Assembly (NCBI RefSeq): GCF_900110495.1
Contig: NZ_FODX01000008.1
Location: forward strand, 41,646 to 105,645
Source: Nitrosovibrio sp. Nv6
GTDB lineage: Bacteria > Pseudomonadota > Gammaproteobacteria > Burkholderiales > Nitrosomonadaceae
DNA length: 64,000 nucleotides
Reading direction: 5' to 3'
The number at the start of each line of letters is the position of its first letter. The first letter of the stretch is position 1. A program made the position numbers and the translations under genes. Positions 57,671 to 64,000 of this stretch are shown here, one piece after another. Below the pieces are notes generated by a model. It did no database searches and had not been told where the DNA came from. It was given only the letters and a program-made list of their open reading frames with translations.

Positions 57671-58563
57671 GGAAGCCAGTTCCAATGCACGGCGGATCCG
57701 AACAGCTCCGGCGACCCGCGTCTGAGAAAACCCCAGGCAAGGGCGACGGCGCCTATACTCTTGGCCCAATGCAGGCAGGCCCTGTGTGTTGCGATCCGCA
57801 ACCCTTGATCCAGGTCGACAACCTTTCCCTTCGCTATGGCGCCAAGACCGCACTCGACAACGTTACACTCGATATTTATCGTGGCTGCATCACTGCGTTG
57901 ATCGGCCCTTCCGGCTGCGGAAAAACCAGTTTCCTGTCATCGATCAACCGGCTTACCGACCTTATTCCAGGCTGCCGGACCACCGGCCGCATTCGAGTCG
58001 ATGGTTGCGATATCCATGAATCTGCCTGCGATGTGCAGGCGCTGCGGCAGCGGATCGGGATGGTGTTCCAGAAGCCGACGCCGTTTCCGGTCTCGATCAG
58101 CCGTAATATCGAGCTCCCCCTGCATGAACGCGGCATTAAGCGGCGTGCCGACACTGCGGCTATCATCGAACAAGTGTTGCGGGATGTCGGGTTATGGGAT
58201 GAAGTGCGTGACCGGCTGCATGCTTCCGCGCTAAGCCTGTCTGGCGGCCAGCAACAGCGCCTTTGCATTGCCCGCGCATTGGCGTTGAATCCACAGATTC
58301 TACTGATGGACGAGCCATGCAGTGCGCTCGATCCAATTGCTTCGGGCATAGTCGAAGATCTGATCGGACAACTGCGCGGCCGCTATACAATTGTCATTGT
58401 TACCCATAATCTGGCGCAAGCGCGCCGCATCGCCAACTACGCCGCTTTTTTCTGGGTCGGAGGCCATGCTGGACGCCTGGTTGAATTTGGGCACTGCCGG
58501 CAGATTTTTGAATCCCCCGCACACGAACTCACCGCCGCGTATGTAAATGGCGTGAGAGGATAA
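57667..58563 (+). CDS. pstB: phosphate ABC transporter ATPase PstB
   Basis: The start at the ATG at 57667 overlaps the pstA stop by four bases and gives 298 aa, about 40 more than E. coli PstB because of a hydrophilic N-terminal extension. Walker A GPSGCGKTS, PstB-type SSINRLTDLIPGCRTTG, the Q-loop VFQKPTPFP, signature LSGGQQQRL, Walker B LLMDEPCSALD and switch His THNLAQARR are present. No phoU follows, unlike the standard pst operon, so the set may be a specialised second transporter. Confidence 0.93.
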   Translation: MRKPVPMHGGSEQLRRPASEKTPGKGDGAYTLGPMQAGPVCCDPQPLIQVDNLSLRYGAKTALDNVTLDIYRGCITALIGPSGCGKTSFLSSINRLTDLIPGCRTTGRIRVDGCDIHESACDVQALRQRIGMVFQKPTPFPVSISRNIELPLHERGIKRRADTAAIIEQVLRDVGLWDEVRDRLHASALSLSGGQQQRLCIARALALNPQILLMDEPCSALDPIASGIVEDLIGQLRGRYTIVIVTHNLAQARRIANYAAFFWVGGHAGRLVEFGHCRQIFESPAHELTAAYVNGVRG

Positions 58564-58848
58564 TTGCAATCAAAAAGCCGGGCTGATCCGCAGTTGCCTA
58601 TGCCCAGCCAACGCGACAGCCAGCGCTTGGATAAGGTGGGCAAACACCCGGACTATTCCCTTTGTCAATCGTTCCGCTCGCCCCCAAGAGGGTGCGTCGT
58701 GGGTTCTTCAAATCTCGCCTTGTGCATCTCATCGGTCATTTCTCCCGTCTGAGCTCTCATTGAAACAAGGCCGGAACTCGGTCGGGAGCTCTTGTGCGGT
58801 TAGCTAAAAATTTTATTTGTCAGCAACAAAATCAGTCCATAATCACGC
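58564..58848. other. intergenic region downstream of pstB
   Basis: Within the 875-base gap between pstB and norS. Only short shadow frames; two GAGCTC sites near 58751 and 58787. No gene seen. Confidence 0.4.
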
Positions 58849-58877
58849 TTGACACCCGGACCACCATAAAGCATACT
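58849..58877 (+). promoter_or_regulatory. sigma-70-type promoter candidate
   Basis: TTGACA at 58849-58854 (perfect -35), 17-base spacer, CATACT at 58872-58877 (4 of 6 to TATAAT). A 28-codon frame starts 25 bases after the -10. Confidence 0.5.
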
Positions 58878-58901
58878 CTTGCCCTTCACGAAGTAATCAA
58901 T

Positions 58902-58988
58902 ATGCATACCAGCGTGGTGAGTGTGGGTATTACTAGTGGAATCGGAAGGATTATTTCCGGCATGGCGGAAAAAAGCAGTTCGAAATAA
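58902..58988 (+). CDS. possible small peptide, 28 aa
   Basis: ATG at 58902 to TAA at 58986-58988 encodes MHTSVVSVGITSGIGRII followed by SGMAEKSSSK. It is Gly/Ser/Ile-rich with a basic end. It has no strong ribosome site but lies directly after a good promoter. No family recognised; it may be a leader peptide, a secreted peptide or chance. Confidence 0.25.
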   Translation: MHTSVVSVGITSGIGRIISGMAEKSSSK

Positions 58989-59274
58989 CCGGTAAAAAAC
59001 GACCACTAAAGAGGAGAAGGCGCGCGATAATAATACTCTTTGGCCACTATACTTATTTTGCATAAGAAGAGGGGCGAGAGAGTTGCTACTTCAAACAGTC
59101 AGTTAATATAAATGTTCGTTATCCTTGTTCTGGTATCCCGGACCGGATATTCCGGTAAAGCATAGCTTCCCTTTCGAACTCGATTCCAGGCCGTAACCGG
59201 ATATGTAGCGCAAGATACTTGTAATCTGTGTGAACAATATTTTTCCTGTATTGCTGTGTCGTAGCATTTTGCTG

Positions 59275-59306
59275 CCTCAGGTCCAAAATTCCTCAGGTCC
59301 GAAATT
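59275..59306. repeat. 16-bp tandem duplication
   Basis: CCTCAGGTCCAAAATT followed directly by CCTCAGGTCCGAAATT, one mismatch. It lies 133-164 bases upstream of norS, in its probable promoter region. Confidence 0.8.
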
Positions 59307-59438
59307 ACCTGTACGAGCATCTGATTTCAAACCGCGTCAAAATATCTTGTCCAGATTCCGCCAGATTTGGTTATCGACGCATACCTCGTGATTTAACTGG
59401 GTACTACCGATGAAATATATAGAGAGAAGGAGAATATA

Positions 59439-59969
59439 ATGCAAGAAACCGCGTGGCAGGTTTCCCTTGTATTGATGTTGATGATCACGTTCGGAGTGAT
59501 TTTCGTCGCAATCAATTCGCACAAGCGCGAAGAGGAATACGGACCGTTGGTGAAGCGTGCATACGGTTTTCGTACCAAGTTATTCTGGGTGGTCGCCCTG
59601 GTGTTCCTGCCGGCAATGATCTATAACCTCATGGATTTGCCATATGATGTCAGCCGTGCGGCGACGGCTGGCGGCCCGCCGCAGGTCATTAATGTAACCG
59701 CACACATGTGGTACTGGGAAATGGACCGGGATCAGGTCGACGCGGGGCAGCCGGTAGAGGTCCATATCACCAGTGCAGACGTCAATCACGGCTTTGGTAT
59801 TTACGATAAGGACATGCATCTGGTCGCGCAAGCTCAGGCGATGCCCGGCTACACCAATGTAATCCGGCACACTTTCAAAGAGGAAGGTACTTACAAGGTG
59901 CTGTGTATGGAATATTGCGGTGTCGCGCACCACAATATGATGACCGAAATCAAAGTTGGCAACCTTTAG
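59439..59969 (+). CDS. norS: sNOR subunit II (CuA-containing, cytochrome oxidase subunit II-like)
   Basis: A 176-aa membrane-anchored electron-entry subunit. One or two N-terminal helices (residues 7-25 and 48-65), then a cupredoxin domain with all CuA ligands: His117, Cys156, Glu158 (backbone), Cys160, His164 and Met167 (CMEYCGVAHHNM). It is the first gene of norS-norY-senC-orf1, described in ammonia oxidisers as an alternative nitric oxide reductase. AAGGAGAATATA precedes the ATG. Confidence 0.9.
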   Translation: MQETAWQVSLVLMLMITFGVIFVAINSHKREEEYGPLVKRAYGFRTKLFWVVALVFLPAMIYNLMDLPYDVSRAATAGGPPQVINVTAHMWYWEMDRDQVDAGQPVEVHITSADVNHGFGIYDKDMHLVAQAQAMPGYTNVIRHTFKEEGTYKVLCMEYCGVAHHNMMTEIKVGNL

Positions 59970-59981
59970 AGAGGAATAAGC

Positions 59982-61469
59982 ATGGCAAGCTATACCTATA
60001 CCCCAACGCCCGATCAAGGGGCGAAGGCCAGCGTGGTGGCCTACTTGGTCGTCTCATGTGTTGTGTTGCTGCTGATGATGGTTTTCGGCCTGCTCATGAG
60101 GCTCGAACAGTCGCAGTTCACCGCCATTGGAGGGCTCTGGTTCTATAAAATCATGACGCTGCACGGTGCCGGAATGGTGGGCATCGTTGCCATTGCCGGG
60201 GCGGCTATCATGTGGCATTTCCTGCGACAATACGTTGAGCTTTCTACTGGCATATTTGTCGCCAACCTGGTGATATTCCTGATCGGTGTCGTCATGATTC
60301 TGGCGAGCGTCCTGATCGGCGATTTCCATGCTGCCTGGACTTTCCTGTTTCCGTTGCCAGGAACTTCAATGGGCATGTGGAGTCAGGGAGCCGCTGCCTT
60401 GTTCATGGGTGGTTTGCTGGTGATCGGCGTCGGCTTCGTGCTGCTGCATCTCGATATCGCCCGTGCAATCATCAAGCGTTACGGAGGTCTTGGCCGCGGG
60501 CTCGGCTGGCCGCAGCTTTTCGGTCCCGATGACGGCAATGCGCCGCCGCCGGCGGTCGTCGCCAGCACAATGGTCACCATTGTCAATCTGGTCGGTTTGG
60601 TGGTTGGCGCCAGTATCCTGGTGATGATGCTCGTGAATCTCTACGTACCGACTTTTGAAATTGATGCGCTGCTGGCCAAAGGCATGATTTATTTCTTCGG
60701 TCATGTGTTCATCAATGCGGTTATCTACATGGCGGTGATCGCTGTCTATGAAATTCTGCCGCGCTACACGCAGCGTCCGTGGAAATCGAACAAGGTATTT
60801 CTCGCATCGTGGACAGCTTCTACGATCATGGTCATGTTCATCTTTCCACATCACCTGTTGATGGATTACGCTTTTCCCAAGTGGTTTCTGATCATGGGCC
60901 ACATCATTGGCTATCTCAATACTTTCCCGATCTTGATCGTAACGGGATATGGCGCCATGATGATTGTATATCGTTCGGGTATCCGTTGGGATATGTGCTC
61001 GAGGCTGTTGTTTGTATCGCTGTTTGGTTGGGCGGTAGGTGCGATGCCCGCGTTCATCGACGGTACAATTACGGTCAACTACGTAATGCATAACACGCTA
61101 TGGGTTCCAGGGCATTTTCATACCTATCTGTTGCTGGGCATGGTCGCAATGGTTTTCGGATTCATGTACTATCTTGTAAAACCCGATGAGAATGCAAGAG
61201 ACAGTGCCATCGACGTCGCTGCATTCTGGGGATTCGTTATCGGTACCATGGGTTTCACGATGAGCTTCCTGTACTCTGGAAAAGAAAGCGTCCCGCGCCG
61301 CTACGCCGAGCATCTGCCGGAATGGGTGCCCTATGATCGTATTGCTTCATACTTCGTAATATTGTTACTTGCTTCCGTGCTGGTGTTTGTATTCCGGTTT
61401 CTGACACGGTTGGGTCTGGCGGGCCGCGATTACCAGCGGGCTTCCCTGGCGCGAAGTATAGCTACATGA
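59982..61469 (+). CDS. norY: sNOR catalytic subunit I (heme-copper oxidase superfamily)
   Basis: A 495-aa protein with about 12 helices. Haem and copper His candidates are His61 (TLHGAG), His241 (FFGHVFINAVIYM), His290/291 (FPHHLLMDY) and His378/380 (VPGHFHTYL). Oxidases have the cross-linked Tyr four residues after the first copper His (GHPEVY); here that position is Asn245, which fits an NO reductase rather than an oxygen reductase. Between norS and senC, as in ammonia oxidisers. Confidence 0.9.
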   Translation: MASYTYTPTPDQGAKASVVAYLVVSCVVLLLMMVFGLLMRLEQSQFTAIGGLWFYKIMTLHGAGMVGIVAIAGAAIMWHFLRQYVELSTGIFVANLVIFLIGVVMILASVLIGDFHAAWTFLFPLPGTSMGMWSQGAAALFMGGLLVIGVGFVLLHLDIARAIIKRYGGLGRGLGWPQLFGPDDGNAPPPAVVASTMVTIVNLVGLVVGASILVMMLVNLYVPTFEIDALLAKGMIYFFGHVFINAVIYMAVIAVYEILPRYTQRPWKSNKVFLASWTASTIMVMFIFPHHLLMDYAFPKWFLIMGHIIGYLNTFPILIVTGYGAMMIVYRSGIRWDMCSRLLFVSLFGWAVGAMPAFIDGTITVNYVMHNTLWVPGHFHTYLLLGMVAMVFGFMYYLVKPDENARDSAIDVAAFWGFVIGTMGFTMSFLYSGKESVPRRYAEHLPEWVPYDRIASYFVILLLASVLVFVFRFLTRLGLAGRDYQRASLARSIAT

Positions 61470-61490
61470 TGAAACACGTCACATAACCTT

Positions 61491-62108
61491 ATGAGTAGCC
61501 CAGTTAAACGCAGCGTAGTGATAACATCGCTGGTAGTTTTGCTGGGCACTTGGGTTTTCTGGTGGGGTACGGATGGATTTACCGCACTGACGGCTGAAAC
61601 GGCGAGGCGCGTGGAAATCCTGCGGTCCCCGCGCCCGCTGCCTGCCGTTACGCTTGAAGACCAGGATGGAAATATCTTCAACCTGCAGGACTATCAGGGT
61701 AAACTTCTGGCGGTAGACTTCATCTTCACGCGGTGTACCACGTTGTGTCGAAGCATGGGTATGATCTTCAAGCAAATTCGCGATCTCATACCGCCGGAAT
61801 CATTGGGACGTGACTTTCAGCTGCTCAGCATCAGTTTTGACCCGGATCATGATGATCCTGTCAGTTTGAAGAAATATGGCCAGACTTATGGAGCGGACGG
61901 CAAGATCTGGCGTATCGCACGAGTGCCTGACAAGGCGGAACTCAAGTCCTTGCTGGAAGCGTTTGGCATCGTTGTGATCCCTGATGAATTTGGGGGGTAT
62001 GAGCATAATACCGCCCTTCATCTCGTCGGCCGCGATGGAAAATTAAGGCTGATTAGCGATATTGATAAAGCGGTACCGTTTGCTGAACAAGTCGTAGCGC
62101 TGCTATGA
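61491..62108 (+). CDS. senC: SCO1/SenC copper chaperone
   Basis: A 205-aa protein with an N-terminal anchor (residues 10-27) and a periplasmic thioredoxin-like SCO domain. The copper site is Cys82/Cys86 (TRCTTLCRSMG) and His172 (YEHNTALHL). It delivers copper to the CuA site of NorS. Overlaps the next gene by four bases. Confidence 0.93.
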   Translation: MSSPVKRSVVITSLVVLLGTWVFWWGTDGFTALTAETARRVEILRSPRPLPAVTLEDQDGNIFNLQDYQGKLLAVDFIFTRCTTLCRSMGMIFKQIRDLIPPESLGRDFQLLSISFDPDHDDPVSLKKYGQTYGADGKIWRIARVPDKAELKSLLEAFGIVVIPDEFGGYEHNTALHLVGRDGKLRLISDIDKAVPFAEQVVALL

Positions 62109-62728
62109 AGCTAACTTCATCTCATTATGCCGCCAGAATGGGTTTCGGTCTTGGAGTGTTGTATCTGCTTCTTGCTACGCCCGTGGCGCGAGACTGGATG
62201 GAAGCATCCATGAGCAGGCATATGCTGGTGCAAATGCCATTACTCGTCGTAATAGGGATTCTAGCCTCCCGCTTGCTGCCGACGCACTGGCAAAATTCAG
62301 TGCTTGCCCATTTGGGTGGCGCGATACCGTTCGTGGTGGTGGCATTATTTGCTTCAACCTACTGGATGCTCCCCCGGGCACTGGATGCGGCATTGAATGA
62401 TCCAGTGGCCGAAGTGGCGAAATTCATCAGTCTGCCACTTCTCGTCGGCTTCCCTCTGGTTCTGGCCTGGAGGCGACTCACTCTTATTGGTCGAGGTTTT
62501 GTCTGGACCAATTTCATCAGTATGCTGGCGGTTCTCGGTTGGTTATACATCGTTGCACCTGTACGCGTTTGCAACAGCTATCTGGTGAATGATCAGGAGA
62601 GCGCAGGCTGGTATATGGTTATCGGTGCGGTGCTGCTTTTCTTGTGGTGGCTCGGCACCTTGTTTGTTGGTGGCGGGGTTGGACCGGATAAACCTGATAG
62701 AAACGGTACGGGTACCAGTCTCGCGTAA
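62105..62728 (+). CDS. sNOR cluster membrane protein orf1 (CtaG/caa3 assembly-like)
   Basis: A 207-aa membrane protein with five or six helices. The MSRHMLVQMPLLVVIGIL segment and conserved Trp/His positions resemble CtaG-type cytochrome oxidase assembly proteins. It overlaps senC (ATGA). Probably helps copper or haem insertion into NorY; the exact role is not known. Confidence 0.8.
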   Translation: MKLTSSHYAARMGFGLGVLYLLLATPVARDWMEASMSRHMLVQMPLLVVIGILASRLLPTHWQNSVLAHLGGAIPFVVVALFASTYWMLPRALDAALNDPVAEVAKFISLPLLVGFPLVLAWRRLTLIGRGFVWTNFISMLAVLGWLYIVAPVRVCNSYLVNDQESAGWYMVIGAVLLFLWWLGTLFVGGGVGPDKPDRNGTGTSLA

Positions 62729-62765
62729 AATCTAGAAACTTTCCATTAGGAGAACAGATAAAAGT

Positions 62766-63614
62766 ATGGACTACCATCCGCCGTTAAAACTCATGGAAGA
62801 GGTTGAAGCCGCCAGTAAAAAGAAAGCTGGCCTGGATGTGGGTAGAATGCTGGTTAAAGGCTTCATGTCGGGCGCCCTGCTCGCCTATGGCACCGCCCTT
62901 GCCTACAAGGTATCGGGTGGCTTTGGGGATGGCGCGGCCGCGCTGGTCGCGGGGGCTGTTTTTCCGGTAGGCTTTGCCATGATCATATTGCTGGGCATGG
63001 AGCTTGCCACCGGTAATTTCGCGGTGCTGCCGGTAGGTGTGCTACGCGGCAAAGTAGCACTCGATAAACTGTTTCGTAACTGGGGGTGGGTATACCTGGG
63101 CAATTTTTTCGGCTGCGTCTTCGTTGGCTTTTTGCTCGCCATTGCCCTGACGGAAGCTTTTATCGAAGGCCATGGACCGCTCGGCGATAAAATCATCGCG
63201 GTGGCCATATCCAAGACGCTCGTGTATGAACACGCAGGGGCAAACGGTTGGGTGACAGCATTCGTCAAAGGCATCCTGTGCAACTGGATGGTGGCGCTTG
63301 GCACCATTCTGGGAATGATTTCCACATCCGCCACTGGCAAGATAGCGGCTATCTGGCTACCGGTATCAACCTTCTTTGCGCTGGGTTTCGAACACTCGGT
63401 AGTGAACATGTTCATAATGCCCACGGCTATTCTTCTCGGCGCCGATATCACGGTGGGACAGTGGATCTTCTGGAACCAGATCCCGGTAACATTGGGCAAT
63501 ATCGTAGGAGGTACGGTATTCACCGGCATGCTGCTGCATTACTCTTATAAGCCGGCACCGCCCGCCCCCGCTGAGGAAAAGCCAGTGCATAACGTGACTC
63601 AAACCGTGCCGTAA
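62766..63614 (+). CDS. formate/nitrite transporter (FNT) family channel
   Basis: A 282-aa pentameric-channel-type protein with six helices. The FNT signatures are KGILCNWMVALGTILGM and LGFEHSVVNMFIMP with the central His. In an ammonia oxidiser the likely substrate is nitrite, the end product; its position right after the sNOR operon supports this. A GGAGAA site lies 12 bases upstream of the ATG. Confidence 0.92.
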   Translation: MDYHPPLKLMEEVEAASKKKAGLDVGRMLVKGFMSGALLAYGTALAYKVSGGFGDGAAALVAGAVFPVGFAMIILLGMELATGNFAVLPVGVLRGKVALDKLFRNWGWVYLGNFFGCVFVGFLLAIALTEAFIEGHGPLGDKIIAVAISKTLVYEHAGANGWVTAFVKGILCNWMVALGTILGMISTSATGKIAAIWLPVSTFFALGFEHSVVNMFIMPTAILLGADITVGQWIFWNQIPVTLGNIVGGTVFTGMLLHYSYKPAPPAPAEEKPVHNVTQTVP

Positions 63615-64000
63615 GAGTATCAAGCAAGTTTTACCGCCAGTTCAGCTATAGAACCAGGGATACGAGGTTGGCCGGAATATCGCTGGAAGTATTCCGGTCA
63701 TGGCGTCAGATATGCCCAGCAGGTGGGATCAGTCGGTTCCCGCTTGCTGGGCAGCATCCCTGGTCAGCATCTCCGGTTCCTTGTTCACAGTCCAATTCAG
63801 AAAGCCCCTCAATTTCAGATAGGCTTGCATTTTTTATCCGGCATCGATACCGGACTGCAAGCCATTCCATCGCCGCAAGTTAATCTATTTTGTTCCGCAT
63901 CCGGTCTCATTTTTCTTGACACAAAGTAGTCATGAGTTTAGGCTACGCGGTGTTTCAGGGAGGGGCCCGGGATTGTCCTGGGGTTTTATCAGACAAAACG
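63615..64000. other. region after the FNT gene, no gene called
   Basis: 386 bases to the window end. It contains a hairpin with 8-base arms CCGGAATA (63672-63679) and TATTCCGG (63690-63697), and a second CCAGCA...TGCTGG pairing near 63716-63749. Small frames there have no recognisable features. Confidence 0.45.
63672..63697. terminator. hairpin downstream of the FNT channel gene
   Basis: Perfect 8-base inverted repeat with a 10-base loop, 58 bases after the stop. No T run follows, so termination is uncertain. Confidence 0.35.

Noticed and set aside
59052..59066. CTTAT-N5-ATAAG dyad as an FNR or NsrR site ahead of norS
   Set aside because: Arms are short, do not match either consensus, and lie about 370 bases upstream.
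60366..61091. 241-codon minus-strand frame opposite norY
   Set aside because: His/Asp-rich antisense translation of a membrane protein gene; shadow.
1..64000. tRNA or rRNA genes
   Set aside because: I saw no T-arm (GGTTCGAATCC-like) plus CCA patterns in intergenic regions; a covariance-model scan would be decisive.

Overview
The window looks like a chromosome segment of an ammonia-oxidising betaproteobacterium close to Nitrosospira (Nitrosomonadaceae). The main evidence is a four-gene norS-norY-senC-orf1 cluster for the copper-A nitric oxide reductase (sNOR) of ammonia oxidisers, followed by a formate/nitrite-type channel. It is supported by betaproteobacterial gene order (hemCDXY, aat-bpt, miaB-phoH-ybeY-corC) and by part of an exosortase A (PEP-CTERM) exopolysaccharide locus. 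The assignment is inference from gene content. No rRNA, tRNA, CRISPR array, prophage or intact insertion sequence was seen.

Layout. 1-6.5 kb: end of queE, then queC, the N-degron transferases aat and bpt, a TPR protein, pyrD, rsxB-nth and a DUF1841 gene. 6.7-17.5 kb, mostly minus strand: two small cytochromes c, an ABC-F ATPase, a pyrophosphatase-like gene, corC-ybeY-phoH, a 99-bp GC-rich tandem repeat array inserted between phoH and miaB, then miaB and ppc. 17.6-30 kb: hemCDXY with 4-base overlaps, a ferredoxin reductase, an SDR gene, cutA, dsbD, a TlpA-like thioredoxin, an outer-membrane beta-barrel gene, a MITE-like element and a TauE/SafE permease. 30-36.6 kb: DUF2784, a large DUF748/AsmA-like envelope protein, a phosphate-selective porin preceded by Pho boxes, DUF2024 and a trypsin-like protease.

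36.8-48.9 kb carries signalling and exopolysaccharide genes: a receiver-only protein without its phospho-acceptor Asp, a NarL-type regulator, an EpsB-type sugar transferase, the PrsK/PrsR sigma-54 two-component pair, and an acyl-AMP ligase, a PLP decarboxylase and an asparagine-synthase-like amidotransferase. The exosortase itself is not in the window.

49.3-58.6 kb is the most unusual region: two small glycosyltransferase-like proteins, an ArsM-type arsenite methyltransferase with all four expected cysteines, a radical SAM protein with a C-terminal cysteine cluster, and a fusion of a VTT/DedA membrane domain to a flavin disulfide reductase. A second copy of the 168-bp MITE-like element follows, and then a pstSCAB transporter without phoU. 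I read this as an arsenic methylation or arsenosugar-like pathway coupled to oxyanion uptake. The individual families are recognisable, but the combination and the radical SAM step are not standard.

59.4-63.6 kb holds the sNOR operon and the FNT channel, consistent with nitrogen oxide handling in a nitrifier.
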